DNA of 49,394 nt from Oscillospiraceae bacterium (lineage in GTDB: Bacteria > Bacillota > Clostridia > Oscillospirales > Oscillospiraceae). Both the position numbers and the translations under genes were made by a program. Every line of letters begins with the position of its first letter. The stretch's first letter is position 1. This document shows, in pieces, positions 15,754-24,078 of this stretch. The stretch covers positions 1 to 49,394 of the forward strand of contig JAFWDU010000023.1 in the NCBI GenBank assembly GCA_017516005.1, written 5' to 3'. A model generated the notes under the pieces. It worked only from the letters and a program-made list of their open reading frames with translations. It had not been told where the DNA came from and made no database searches.

Positions 15754-17585
15754 GCCGGAAACAAAAGAAACTGCTTCTTCGGATCATCTGTTCTGCTGTA
15801 CTGTTTCTTTTGGGTCTGATTCTTCCCGGCTGGTTTGGCGCCGGCGCTATGATTCTAAGCTGGATTATCTGCGGATGGTCTGTTGCCTGGAAAGCAATCC
15901 GGAATCTTCTGCATGGCCAGCTATTTGACGAAAACTTCCTCATGACGCTTGCGACTGTCGGTGCTTTTGCGCTTCAGCAGTTTTCCGAAGGCGCTGCAGT
16001 CATGCTTTTCTACCAGGTCGGTGAACTGTTTCAGGCGATTGCCGTGGACCGGTCCAGACGTTCTATTTCCCAGCTGATGGATCTTCGCCCTGACAGTGCG
16101 GTTGTGCTTCGCGACGGAGAAGAGCTGGAAGTAGAACCGGATGAAGTACAGGTTGGAGAACTCATTCTGGTTTCTCCCGGAGAACGCATCTGCGTGGACG
16201 GCGTTATTCGCAGCGGCAACGCGGATCTGGACACTTCCCGCATCACAGGAGAGTCCATGCCGGTCAGTGTCGGACCTGGTGATGCCGTTCTGTCCGGCTG
16301 CGTCAACCTCTCCGGCAATCTGACAATTGAAGCGACCAGTGAATACGGACAGTCAACCGTTGCCAGGATTCTGGATTTGGTGGAGAACGCCCAGGAGAAA
16401 AAAGCACCAACAGAGCAGTTTATCACCCGTTTCGCCCGGTGGTATACGCCGGCCGTTGTGATAGCCGCTGTTCTGCTCTGCACGCTCCCTCCCCTGCTCC
16501 TTCATCAGAGTTTTTCCCTGTGGCTGAAACGCGCTCTTACGTTTCTTGTGGTATCCTGTCCCTGTGCCCTCGTGATTTCGGTTCCCCTTTCCTTTTTTGG
16601 AGGCATGGCTGCTGCATCCAAGGCAAACATTCTCATCAAAGGCGGTGTCGCGCTGGAGGAGCTTGCTGATCCCGGCATCGTTGTATTTGACAAAACCGGC
16701 ACTCTGACCACCGGCACCTTCCGGGTTGCAGAGGTTCGGGCATACGGCTGCACAGAAAATGAACTTCTTCTGCTTGCTGCAGCGGCAGAACAGTATTCCC
16801 CGCATCCGGTCGCGAAGGCCATTCTTGCCGCTTCTCCGCACGCCCCTGTTGGCACGCTGATTGAAGACCGTCCCGGCTTCGGTGTTACGGCACTGGTAAA
16901 TGGTAAAACTGTTCTGGCCGGCAACCTGCGTTTCCTTTCCGAATGCGGTGTGGAAGTTCGTGAATGGGCAGACAGTGCCGGTACCATCGTCTATGTTGCT
17001 TCGGATGGCACATTCTGCGGCTGCATCCGTGTGGAGGATTCCCTCAAAGAACACGTGGATGAAGCGATTCAGGCACTGTATGACCGCGGTGTCAAAGATA
17101 CCGTCCTTCTTTCCGGCGACAGAAAGCAGAGCGTTGAGGCCGTCGCAAAGGCGTTGGGAATCCGCAACGTCTATTCCGGCCTTCTTCCACAGGATAAAGT
17201 CTCAAAACTGGAGGAACTGCTCAAAAACAACCGGGTCATGTTCGTGGGCGACGGCGTCAATGACGCTCCAGTACTTACTCTCGCAACCGTGGGGATTGCA
17301 ATGGGCGGCATCGGCTCTGACGCTGCCGTGGAAGCCGCGGATGTTGTCCTTCTCTCTGATGAACCACGCAGGATTGCAACTGCAATCGATATTGCTCGTT
17401 CCACACTTCGAATTGCCAGGGAGAACATTATCATCGCCCTCGGCGTCAAGGCAATTGTTCTGATCCTCGGTGCGCTCGGCATCGCAGGCATGTGGCTTGC
17501 GGTCTTTGCGGATGTGGGTGTAGCTGTAATCGCCATTCTAAACGCCATGCGGACGCTTCGCCTGCATGAAAAGCATGGGTTTTAA
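15750..17585 (+). CDS. cadA: Heavy-metal P1B-type ATPase, Cd/Zn exporter
   Basis: A 611-aa ATP-driven exporter lacking an N-terminal HMA domain, which the preceding gene supplies. Motifs in order: TGES 166-169 (actuator), CPC 270-272 in a transmembrane helix (metal site), phosphorylation site DKTGTLT with Asp314, SPHP with His352, and GDGVNDAPVL near 505. About eight membrane helices are traceable. SCPCALVISVP and the CadC-like regulator point to a Zn/Cd/Pb pump rather than copper. ATGA overlap with the HMA gene gives coupling. A strong terminator follows 19 bases after the stop. Confidence 0.93.
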   Translation: MSRKQKKLLLRIICSAVLFLLGLILPGWFGAGAMILSWIICGWSVAWKAIRNLLHGQLFDENFLMTLATVGAFALQQFSEGAAVMLFYQVGELFQAIAVDRSRRSISQLMDLRPDSAVVLRDGEELEVEPDEVQVGELILVSPGERICVDGVIRSGNADLDTSRITGESMPVSVGPGDAVLSGCVNLSGNLTIEATSEYGQSTVARILDLVENAQEKKAPTEQFITRFARWYTPAVVIAAVLLCTLPPLLLHQSFSLWLKRALTFLVVSCPCALVISVPLSFFGGMAAASKANILIKGGVALEELADPGIVVFDKTGTLTTGTFRVAEVRAYGCTENELLLLAAAAEQYSPHPVAKAILAASPHAPVGTLIEDRPGFGVTALVNGKTVLAGNLRFLSECGVEVREWADSAGTIVYVASDGTFCGCIRVEDSLKEHVDEAIQALYDRGVKDTVLLSGDRKQSVEAVAKALGIRNVYSGLLPQDKVSKLEELLKNNRVMFVGDGVNDAPVLTLATVGIAMGGIGSDAAVEAADVVLLSDEPRRIATAIDIARSTLRIARENIIIALGVKAIVLILGALGIAGMWLAVFADVGVAVIAILNAMRTLRLHEKHGF

Positions 17586-17604
17586 TCTGAACCATTACAG
17601 ACAG

Positions 17605-17647
17605 ATACCCGCCTGATGGAGATCATACTCTGTCAGGCGGGTATTTT
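17605..17647 (+). terminator. Terminator of the cad-type operon
   Basis: ATACCCGCCTGA (17605-17616) pairs perfectly with TCAGGCGGGTAT (17633-17644), followed by TTTTGATTTCTTTT. It sits between convergent operons and may work on both strands. Confidence 0.9.
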
Positions 17648-17666
17648 GATTTCTTTTGCGATATAT

Positions 17667-18410
17667 TTACAGGACTTTGGACAGGAAGCTCTGCAGCCGT
17701 TCGCTCTTCGGATGTGCAAAGAGTTCTTCCGGTACATTCTCCTCCATAATCTTTCCCTCGTCCATAAACAGGACTCTGGAACCCACTTCACGGGCAAATC
17801 CCATCTCATGGGTCACAACGACCATGGTCATGCCCTCTCTGGCAAGCTGCTTCATGACCTCAAGCACTTCGCCCACCATCTCCGGATCCAGCGCGGACGT
17901 AGGCTCGTCAAACAGCATCACTTCCGGATCCATGCACAGCGCACGGACAATGGCGATCCTCTGTTTCTGACCGCCGGATAACTGCGCCGGATATGCCCCG
18001 GCACGATCTGCCAGCCCGACCCGTTCCAGGAGACTCATTGCCTTTGCTTCCGCTTCAGCGCGGGATTTCCCCAGAAGCTTCATCGGTGCAAGAGTCATGT
18101 TTTTCAGAACGGTCATATGGGGGAACAGATTAAAATGCTGGAACACCATGCCCATTTTCTGACGGTAGCGGTTGATGTTCGATTTCCGATCTGTAATATC
18201 CGATCCCTCGAAAAGAATTCTTCCGCCAGTCGGGATTTCCAGGAGATTCAGACACCGAAGGAAGGTGCTTTTGCCGGATCCGGAAGGCCCGATAATGACA
18301 ACAACTTCTCCCCTGCGGATATCTGCACTTACGCCGTCAAGTGCCTTGATCTTTCCGCGTCCGAAATGTTTCTGTACGTTTTCAGCACGGATAATGAAAT
18401 CATCGTTCAC
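17667..18410 (-). CDS. Polar amino acid ABC transporter ATP-binding protein
   Basis: A 247-aa ATPase of the GlnQ/HisP group (PAAT family). Walker [10 protein letters not shown] near residue 41, the Q-loop [11 protein letters not shown] near 90, signature LSGGQKQR near 144, Walker [15 protein letters not shown] near 165 and the H-loop VVTHEMGFA near 199 are intact. It starts with GTG at 18410, ten bases after a GGAGG, and overlaps the permease gene by 11 bases. It is the last gene of a binding protein, permease and ATPase operon. The terminator at 17605-17647 probably also ends this operon. Confidence 0.95.
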   Translation of the reverse strand: MNDDFIIRAENVQKHFGRGKIKALDGVSADIRRGEVVVIIGPSGSGKSTFLRCLNLLEIPTGGRILFEGSDITDRKSNINRYRQKMGMVFQHFNLFPHMTVLKNMTLAPMKLLGKSRAEAEAKAMSLLERVGLADRAGAYPAQLSGGQKQRIAIVRALCMDPEVMLFDEPTSALDPEMVGEVLEVMKQLAREGMTMVVVTHEMGFAREVGSRVLFMDEGKIMEENVPEELFAHPKSERLQSFLSKVL

Positions 18411-19185
18411 TGGTCCGCAGCCTCCTTTCCAGCCTGCCTACGAGCCCGCTGAAGATCATGACAAGGATCAGGTAAACTGCAGCTACAGCGAGCAGCGGGA
18501 ACAGATACTCATAGGTGATGCCACCGACAGTATTGCCGGCATATGTCAAATCTGAAAGTCCGATGTAGCCTACAACTGCGGTTTCCTTGAGAAGGGTGAT
18601 GAACTCATTGCCCAGTGCAGGAAGAACATTCTTGAACGCCTGCGGCAGAATCACATACCGCATTGTCGGGACATAACCAAAGCCAAGGCTCCGCCCTGCC
18701 TCCATCTGCCCTGCATCAATGCTCATGATGCCGCTGCGGATGATTTCTGCGACATACGCGCCGGAATTGATTCCGAAGGAAAGACTTCCGACCAGGAGTT
18801 TGTTCCGGCTGGACGCGAAAATAACAAAAAACATGATCATGATTTGCACAACCACCGGGGTGCCGCGGATAACAGTCAGGTATACCTTTGAGATCGCATT
18901 TGCTGTTCCCAACAGCACTTTCCCAAGTCCAGGGCGCATTTCCTCATGCGTTTTGTCCCAGGTGACACGGATCAGAGAAATCACGACACCAAGCACGACG
19001 CCAAGCAAAAGAGCGAAGAGTGTCAGAAGCAGGGTGTTTTTCAGGCCGGACAGATACATCCGCCAGCGGCCGTCATATAAAAAACATTTAAATAGCTTAT
19101 AAAAGAGATCCTGCACATTTTCCGGTGCACGGAGCATCCAGTCCGGCGCAGCGGCGTTCCAGGCCTCCATGGCTCTGCTGCCCAA
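18400..19185 (-). CDS. Polar amino acid ABC transporter permease
   Basis: About 261 aa with a PAAT-type membrane domain: [24 protein letters not shown], five helices, and the EAA loop [14 protein letters not shown] segment ([35 protein letters not shown]). The start is uncertain: TTG at 19185 has GGGGGAG 6 bases before it; ATG at 19170 has no site; a frame-extending ATG at 19257 would translate through a long hairpin and is unlikely. Only one permease gene is present, so the channel is probably a homodimer. Confidence 0.92.
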   Translation of the reverse strand: MGSRAMEAWNAAAPDWMLRAPENVQDLFYKLFKCFLYDGRWRMYLSGLKNTLLLTLFALLLGVVLGVVISLIRVTWDKTHEEMRPGLGKVLLGTANAISKVYLTVIRGTPVVVQIMIMFFVIFASSRNKLLVGSLSFGINSGAYVAEIIRSGIMSIDAGQMEAGRSLGFGYVPTMRYVILPQAFKNVLPALGNEFITLLKETAVVGYIGLSDLTYAGNTVGGITYEYLFPLLAVAAVYLILVMIFSGLVGRLERRLRTSER

Positions 19186-19214
19186 ATGTGACTCCCCCAA
19201 TCTTTCAGTGAATA

Positions 19215-19246
19215 GCAACAGGGGGCAGGCACCTGCCCCCTGTTGC
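19215..19246. repeat. Perfect 15-bp-arm hairpin between binding-protein and permease genes
   Basis: GCAACAGGGGGCAGG and its exact complement are separated by 2 bases, with no T-tract on the minus strand. Such intercistronic hairpins commonly protect the 3' end of the binding-protein mRNA and reduce readthrough, giving more binding protein than permease. Confidence 0.75.
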
Positions 19247-19277
19247 AAATATAACATTCTGCCGCATTAGAAGCTGA

Positions 19278-20072
19278 TTATTTCGCGTTGATGTACTTGT
19301 CGACAATCTTCTGGACTGTGCCGTCTGCAATCAGCGCCTTAAGAGCATCATTCACAGCACTGTAAAGTTCCTGATTGTCCTTGCTCATTGCGCCGGCATA
19401 ATCCTCCAGTGCGTACTCAGTCTCAAGGATCTTCAGGCCTTCTACTTCAGCCACAAATGCCTTGGCAGGCTCATTATCAATGACCACACAGTCAACCTTG
19501 CCGGCCTTCAGTGCCTGAACAGCGTCAGCGCCCTTGCTGTAGCGGTCAACCGTTCCCAGTCCTTCATCCTCGATATCCCAGGTGCAGTACAGGTCGCCGG
19601 TGGTGTTGCGCTGCACGCCGATCACGTGATTTGCACCTTCCGCAAACAGATCATCAACACTGACAATTTCACTGCCGTCAGCAACAATGATCACCTGAAC
19701 ACCGGTGGCGTAGCTTTCCGTGAAGTCCACAGATTCCTTGCGCTCATCCGTTACGGTCATGCCGGCCATGCCGATATCGACCTTGCCCGTTTTAACAGCG
19801 GTGATGATGGAATCAAATTCCATGTCCTCAATCACCAGTTCCAGTCCCAGCTTGGAAGCGATTGCGCCAGCGATCTCAGCGTCGATACCGACAATTTTGT
19901 CGCCTTCATAGAACTCATAAGGGGGAAACTGTGCGTTTGTTGCCATGGTCAGCTTTCCTGAAGTCACAGTCTTCACACTGGACTGTGCGGTTTTTCCGCT
20001 GCTGCATGCGCAGAGTGACAGAACGAGAACGAGTGCAAGAATCAGGCAAACAAGTTTACCAGTTCTTTTCAT
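19278..20072 (-). CDS. Polar amino acid ABC transporter substrate-binding lipoprotein
   Basis: A 264-aa family 3 solute-binding protein. The signal peptide MKRTGKLVCLILALVLVLS ends in a lipobox LCAC, with Cys23 lipidated. The mature part shows the family pattern: LTMATNAQFPPYEFYEGDKIVGIDAEI, IEDMEFDSIITAVKTGKVDIGMAGMTVTDERKESVDF, then the second lobe with VGVQRNTTGDLYC-like residues (VIGVQRNTTGDLY). It should bind a polar or basic amino acid; the exact ligand cannot be read off. It is the first gene of the operon and has a near-consensus promoter and a small CCGGGA/TCCCGG stem just before AAAGGAG. Confidence 0.94.
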   Translation of the reverse strand: MKRTGKLVCLILALVLVLSLCACSSGKTAQSSVKTVTSGKLTMATNAQFPPYEFYEGDKIVGIDAEIAGAIASKLGLELVIEDMEFDSIITAVKTGKVDIGMAGMTVTDERKESVDFTESYATGVQVIIVADGSEIVSVDDLFAEGANHVIGVQRNTTGDLYCTWDIEDEGLGTVDRYSKGADAVQALKAGKVDCVVIDNEPAKAFVAEVEGLKILETEYALEDYAGAMSKDNQELYSAVNDALKALIADGTVQKIVDKYINAK

Positions 20073-20134
20073 GATTGTTTTCTCTCCTTTTTTTCGGCCG
20101 GGATTTCCCGGTCAGCTTATCGAATTCGAGGCCA

Positions 20135-20163
20135 ATTATAATGCAGCCTGTTGGAACAGTCAA
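20135..20163 (-). promoter_or_regulatory. Sigma-A promoter of the amino acid transporter operon
   Basis: On the minus strand TTGACT (20158-20163), a 17-base spacer, and perfect TATAAT (20135-20140). The leader is about 55 bases and carries the hairpin CCGGGA-TT-TCCCGG (20098-20111) just upstream of the ribosome binding site. Confidence 0.8.
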
Positions 20164-20374
20164 GCATATATTCATGGAATCACGCATAATTATCAGATTT
20201 GTCCCATGATTTCCAGAATAATCTGATTTCATTTTGCATATCCATTCAAATGGAATCAGATCCGCTGGTCTCTCTTTCCAGGCGCCTGCAGAGGCCGTGC
20301 CCTGCCGGGAAAGCATACGATCGCCACTTGCTCTGAACTGTCAGGCAGTTTCTTCCCCTTTCTCCGCAATAACC

Positions 20375-20403
20375 TTTACAACTGCGCTGATTTGTTCTAA
20401 AAT
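20375..20403 (+). promoter_or_regulatory. Sigma-A promoter of the PatB-type aminotransferase gene
   Basis: TTTACA (20375-20380), 17 bases, TAAAAT (20398-20403); the start codon follows 31 bases later. Confidence 0.65.
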
Positions 20404-20434
20404 GGTACTATCTTAGTATAGGAGTGTGATTCCA

Positions 20435-21634
20435 ATGCCTTTTGATTTCACAACCATGCTGGATCGCACAAACCGCGATGCGATTGCAGTCTCGCGCATT
20501 CCCATTCCCGGTGCAAAGATTCTTCCTGGTTATTCCCGGCTTCCCATGTGGATCGCTGATATGAACTTTGTCGGCGCGCCTTCCATTACCGCCGCTTTGG
20601 CAGACCGCATTACAACTCCGGCCTACGGATATTATGATACCCGCGATGAATACTACGATTCAATTCTGAACTGGCATAAAACACGCAATGGCATCTCCAG
20701 TATTTCAAGGGACGACATCGGTTATCAGAACGGAGTCCTTGGAGGCCTGATTTCTGCTGTACGCGCACTTGTCTCTCCCGGAGGCAAAGTCCTGCTTCAT
20801 ACTCCTACCTACATTGGGTTCACCGGTTCGCTTGAGAGAAACGGCTTTAAAATTATCCATTCTCCCCTGGCGCGGGACGAACAGGGCGTATGGCGCATGG
20901 ATTTCGAGGACATGGATCGGAAACTGAAAGAAGAAAAGATTCATCTTGCCGTGTTCTGCTCTCCTCACAATCCCGCCGGCCGCGTCTGGGAACGCTGGGA
21001 ACTGGAACAGGCTATGGAAGTCTTTGATCGCAATGACTGCTATGTCATTTGTGATGAAATCTGGTCTGATCTGATTGTCGGCGACAAGAAGCATATCCCC
21101 TTCTACAGCATCAACGATACTGCACGCAAGCGTACCGTTACGCTTTATGCGCCTTCCAAAACCTTCAATCTCGCCGGTCTGATCGGGTCCTATCACATTA
21201 TTCCCGATCCGTGGCTGAGAGACCGCGTGGAAGCAGAGTCCAGTCTTTCCGGATACAACGGTATGAATGTTCTCTCCATGCATGCGCTGATTGGTGCGTA
21301 TTCCCAGGAAGGAGCGCAGTGGCTAGATGAACTTCTGACGGTACTCCGGACCAACGTTGACGTTGCGTGCGATGTGATTGAGCGCAAGTTTGAGGGCGTA
21401 ACCCTAATGAAGCCGGAAGGTACTTACATGCTCTATCTTGACTGTTCCGGATGGCTTGAAGCCCATCACAAAACCATTCAGGAGCTGGTCCTCGCCGGTG
21501 CTTCCTATGGCGTCATCTGGTCGAACGGCACACCGTTCAACGTTCCCAATACGATCCGCATGAATCTCGCACTCCCCACCGCATATGTACAGGAAGCATT
21601 TGATAGGCTTGACCGTCTGGTGTTCAATGCGTAA
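20435..21634 (+). CDS. MalY/PatB family PLP-dependent aminotransferase / C-S lyase
   Basis: A 399-aa fold-type I PLP enzyme of the MalY/PatB (cystathionine beta-lyase-like) group. The ATG at 20435 is chosen because TAGGAG lies 10 bases upstream; a GTG three codons earlier is too close to it. Landmarks: MWIADMNF near the start (family MWVADMDF), YGYYDTRDEYYDSILNWHKTRNGI, SPHNPAGRVW, CDEIWSDLI, and the PLP lysine in YAPSKTFNLAGL near residue 235. The family cleaves C-S bonds of cystathionine or cysteine, or transaminates; which one applies cannot be decided here. It is monocistronic with its own promoter and terminator. Confidence 0.92.
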   Translation: MPFDFTTMLDRTNRDAIAVSRIPIPGAKILPGYSRLPMWIADMNFVGAPSITAALADRITTPAYGYYDTRDEYYDSILNWHKTRNGISSISRDDIGYQNGVLGGLISAVRALVSPGGKVLLHTPTYIGFTGSLERNGFKIIHSPLARDEQGVWRMDFEDMDRKLKEEKIHLAVFCSPHNPAGRVWERWELEQAMEVFDRNDCYVICDEIWSDLIVGDKKHIPFYSINDTARKRTVTLYAPSKTFNLAGLIGSYHIIPDPWLRDRVEAESSLSGYNGMNVLSMHALIGAYSQEGAQWLDELLTVLRTNVDVACDVIERKFEGVTLMKPEGTYMLYLDCSGWLEAHHKTIQELVLAGASYGVIWSNGTPFNVPNTIRMNLALPTAYVQEAFDRLDRLVFNA

Positions 21635-21657
21635 ACACCGAGGCTTTACCAAATGAG

Positions 21658-21706
21658 ACAGCGTCCCGTAAATCCGAGTCAAAACGGATCTGCGGGACGC
21701 TGTTTT
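21658..21706 (+). terminator. Terminator of the PatB-type aminotransferase gene
   Basis: ACAGCGTCCCG (21658-21668) pairs with CGGGACGCTGT (21693-21703), with an inner ATCCG/CGGAT stem, followed by TTTTGTTCTTT. Confidence 0.88.
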
Positions 21707-21739
21707 GTTCTTTGTGTGCCTGTTGTACTGGGGATTATA

Positions 21740-22060
21740 TCACAGCACGTTCTGAATGAATGCGACCAGGTTCTCTTTCGGCTGATAGCCGATGGTCTTG
21801 GAAACAGCCTTTCCGTCTTTGAAGAGCAGCATGGTTGGAATGCTGACAATTCCAAACTGAGCTGCCAGTTCTCCCTGTTCATCCACATTCAGCTTGCCGA
21901 CTTTCAGGCGGCCTTCATAGTCCTTCGCCAGCTCGGAAATGATGGGGCCGACCATACGGCAGGGACCGCACCACTCCGCCCAGAAATCCACCAGAACCGG
22001 TTTATCCGACTGGAGAACTTCCTGCTCAAAATTTGCCGTTGTTACTTTAAACTCAGCCAT
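21740..22060 (-). CDS. trxA: Thioredoxin
   Basis: A 106-aa classical thioredoxin with redox site WCGPC (Cys31 and Cys34), the preceding VDFWAEW strand and cis-proline loop VSIPTMLLF near residue 74. The start has AAGGAG 10 bases upstream. It follows, 14 bases apart, a small ferredoxin-thioredoxin reductase-like gene and is presumably cotranscribed with it, suggesting it is reduced through an Fe-S partner rather than only an NADPH flavoenzyme. No trxB is in the window. Confidence 0.96.
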   Translation of the reverse strand: MAEFKVTTANFEQEVLQSDKPVLVDFWAEWCGPCRMVGPIISELAKDYEGRLKVGKLNVDEQGELAAQFGIVSIPTMLLFKDGKAVSKTIGYQPKENLVAFIQNVL

Positions 22061-22074
22061 GATAATATTTCTCC

Positions 22075-22275
22075 TTAATCTTTACTTTTGTAGTAGAGCA
22101 TGCAGTGGCAATAGCCCTCAAATTCCGGATCCTTAATCTGATCCCGGAATTCCTGGCACATGCACTTGAATTCTTCTGTTCTTTGCAATCTGCACGGACA
22201 ATAGCCCCCTGTGCGCTGCAGTCCCTCCCGGATTGTCTTGACGATTTCCGGATCCTCATTCAGTCTTACGCTCAC
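22075..22275 (-). CDS. Ferredoxin-thioredoxin reductase catalytic-domain small protein
   Basis: A 66-aa protein with three CxC motifs: YCPC near residue 25, KCMC near 37 and YCHC near 55. These correspond to the CPC...CxC...CHC pattern of the FTR catalytic beta chain, which holds a 4Fe-4S cluster and a redox disulfide. Spacing between the first two motifs is shorter (9 residues) and between the last two longer (15) than in plant FTR. The GTG at 22275 is preceded by GGGGAGGCGG, which decides the start; a longer open frame reaching 22488 has no site. It lies immediately before thioredoxin. The likely role is passing ferredoxin electrons to thioredoxin; this is inferred from family and context. 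Confidence 0.85.
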   Translation of the reverse strand: MSVRLNEDPEIVKTIREGLQRTGGYCPCRLQRTEEFKCMCQEFRDQIKDPEFEGYCHCMLYYKSKD

Positions 22276-22388
22276 GGTTCCGCCTCCCCGAATTGTTGAA
22301 TTCACTGATACTTCCTGCTTACAGGCAAAAGATGTCTCTTTCTTGAAACATCGCACATTGCAAATCAAGCAGTCGATTAACTGATTGT

Positions 22389-22418
22389 ATTGTACCACAA
22401 ATCCGAAAAATGTGGCAA
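22389..22418 (-). promoter_or_regulatory. Sigma-A promoter of the FTR-thioredoxin operon
   Basis: On the minus strand TTGCCA (22413-22418), an 18-base spacer and TACAAT (22389-22394). This leaves a leader of about 105 bases. Confidence 0.6.
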
Positions 22419-22464
22419 AAATCAGCAATATTTTACAAATTGTTCTTTTTTCCGGAAGTATCCA

Positions 22465-22510
22465 TGAATGAAAAGCGGCAGCGCTCATCAGCGCCGCCGC
22501 TTTTCATTCA
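22465..22510 (-). terminator. Terminator of murC
   Basis: The arms TGAATGAAAAGCGGC and GCCGCTTTTCATTCA are perfectly complementary, with additional inner GCGC pairing; on the minus strand the stem runs into TTTTCATTC. It abuts the murC stop codon. Confidence 0.8.
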
Positions 22511-23872
22511 CTATTTCACAAGCATGTCTGCTACCTGGTAGATGTCCCCGGCGCCGACTGTGATTACCATATCCCCTGATGAAACAACGGAAGACAGATA
22601 CTCCGTGATCTGTGGGAGCGTGCGGAAAAACACAGCTCCATTGATGCGCTTCTGAAGGTCCCTGGAAGAAATGCCGATGGTGTTCTGTTCTCTGGCTGCA
22701 TAGATCTCTGCAAGCACGCACAGATCCGCCGACTGGAGAACAGAGACAAACTCCTCAAAAAGCGCCTTCGTTCTGGAGTATGTGTGGGGTTGAAATACAA
22801 CAATCAGGCGCTTTGGCTGCATCAGTCTCGCCGTATTGATCGTAGCCTGAAGTTCACTCGGATGGTGCGCATAGTCGTCATAGATCTCGGCACCGTTTAC
22901 CGTCCCTTTATACTGCATTCTTCGTTCCGCTCCATGAAACGCAGCAAGTCCGCGCTCCACAGCCTCGGCAGGAATCCCGTGCACCCAGGCAACAGCCGCT
23001 GCTGCTGCAGCGTTGCATGCGTTATGCGAGCCAATTACCTTCAAATCCAGGTGGCAGTATTTTTTCCCGTCTGCAATGATGTCCAGGCTGCGGAAATCAT
23101 CCGAGATATTCTCAGCGTAGACATCATATCCGGGATGCATTCCGAAGGTAATCACTGGAAGTCCTTTCAGTGCATCCATTGCGTTGGCATCGTCCCCGTT
23201 CACCAGGATATGCCCGTTCTCAGGAACCAGTTCCGCGAATTTCCGGAAAGAAGCCTTGATGTCTTCCAGATCTTTGAAGAAATCCAGATGATCCTCCTCC
23301 ACGTTCAGAACAACCGCTGTGGTGGGGAAGAAATTCAGAAAACTGTTGCAGTATTCGCAGCTTTCCAGAATGATGTCATCTCCCTGACCAACCCGGTGCC
23401 CGGCGCCAAGGATCGGAAGCTTGCCGCCGATCATGACGGTAGGATCCTTCCCTGCCTCAAGGAAAATGTGCGTCACCATGGATGTGGTTGTGGTCTTGCC
23501 ATGGGTACCGGAAATGCAGATGGCATTCTGGTAGTGCTGCATAATAACGCCCCATGCCTGTGCCCGTTCAAAAACCGGAATTCCCTGCGCGCGGGCAGCG
23601 GCGATCTCCGGGTTGTCGTTATGGACGGCTGCCGTCCGGATGATGCACTCTGCGCCCTTGATATGTTCGGCGCTGTGTCCGATATGAACTTCAATTCCCT
23701 TTTCCTGAAGTTCCTCCGTGCTGACTGAGGAATTCATATCTGAACCGGTGATTATCATTCCGATGTCCTTCAATACCAGTCCCAGCGGACGCATGGAGAC
23801 ACCGCCGATACCGACGAGGTGTGCATGCCTCCCGGGAACAAGATAATCCCGGATATTCAATTCAGAATCCAT
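22511..23872 (-). CDS. murC: UDP-N-acetylmuramate--L-alanine ligase
   Basis: A 453-aa cytosolic Mur ligase that adds L-Ala to UDP-MurNAc, the first step of the peptide stem. Features: the N-terminal nucleotide-binding loop LVGIGGVSMRPL, P-loop CISGTHGKTTTTSMV near residue 115, central LESCEYCNSFLNFFPTTAVVLNVEEDHLDFF, and YDDYAHHPSE near 325. Start at 23872 after GGAGGGTC; earlier in-frame ATGs lie upstream of the promoter's -10. Family proteins usually read GIGGIGMS; here it is GIGGVSMRPLG, a variant shared by some clostridial MurC proteins. It has its own promoter and terminator. Confidence 0.95.
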   Translation of the reverse strand: MDSELNIRDYLVPGRHAHLVGIGGVSMRPLGLVLKDIGMIITGSDMNSSVSTEELQEKGIEVHIGHSAEHIKGAECIIRTAAVHNDNPEIAAARAQGIPVFERAQAWGVIMQHYQNAICISGTHGKTTTTSMVTHIFLEAGKDPTVMIGGKLPILGAGHRVGQGDDIILESCEYCNSFLNFFPTTAVVLNVEEDHLDFFKDLEDIKASFRKFAELVPENGHILVNGDDANAMDALKGLPVITFGMHPGYDVYAENISDDFRSLDIIADGKKYCHLDLKVIGSHNACNAAAAAAVAWVHGIPAEAVERGLAAFHGAERRMQYKGTVNGAEIYDDYAHHPSELQATINTARLMQPKRLIVVFQPHTYSRTKALFEEFVSVLQSADLCVLAEIYAAREQNTIGISSRDLQKRINGAVFFRTLPQITEYLSSVVSSGDMVITVGAGDIYQVADMLVK

Positions 23873-23902
23873 AAAGACCCTCCGACCTTTTTTTGCGCTC
23901 TC

Positions 23903-23930
23903 ATTATACTTCCTTTCTTCAAAAAAACAA
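23903..23930 (-). promoter_or_regulatory. Sigma-A promoter of murC
   Basis: On the minus strand perfect TATAAT (23903-23908), with TTGTTT (23925-23930) 16 bases upstream, about 30 bases before the ATG. Confidence 0.6.
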
Positions 23931-24016
23931 GGCTTAACTGTCAAGAAAAATGCACTAATGAGAACAATCCCCGCAATCCGGTTTCTCTCCGGAATGGAGT
24001 CATTTCTGTTTTGCAA

Positions 24017-24045
24017 TTGTCAATCCGGACTGTCTTTGGTAAAAT
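24017..24045 (+). promoter_or_regulatory. Sigma-A promoter of the CCA-adding enzyme gene
   Basis: TTGTCA (24017-24022), 17 bases, TAAAAT (24040-24045); the start codon is 33 bases downstream. Confidence 0.7.
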
Positions 24046-24078
24046 AGGCTGAAAGCAAGGAAGGGAGATGTTTCCGCA

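Larger units (their letters stand above)
20073..20434. other. Divergent regulatory gap between amino acid SBP and aminotransferase genes
   Basis: It holds two divergent promoters and no gene. An inverted repeat ATCAGATT (20192-20199) and AATCTGAT (20220-20227) lies upstream of the binding-protein promoter and could be an operator; that is a weak inference. Confidence 0.5.
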
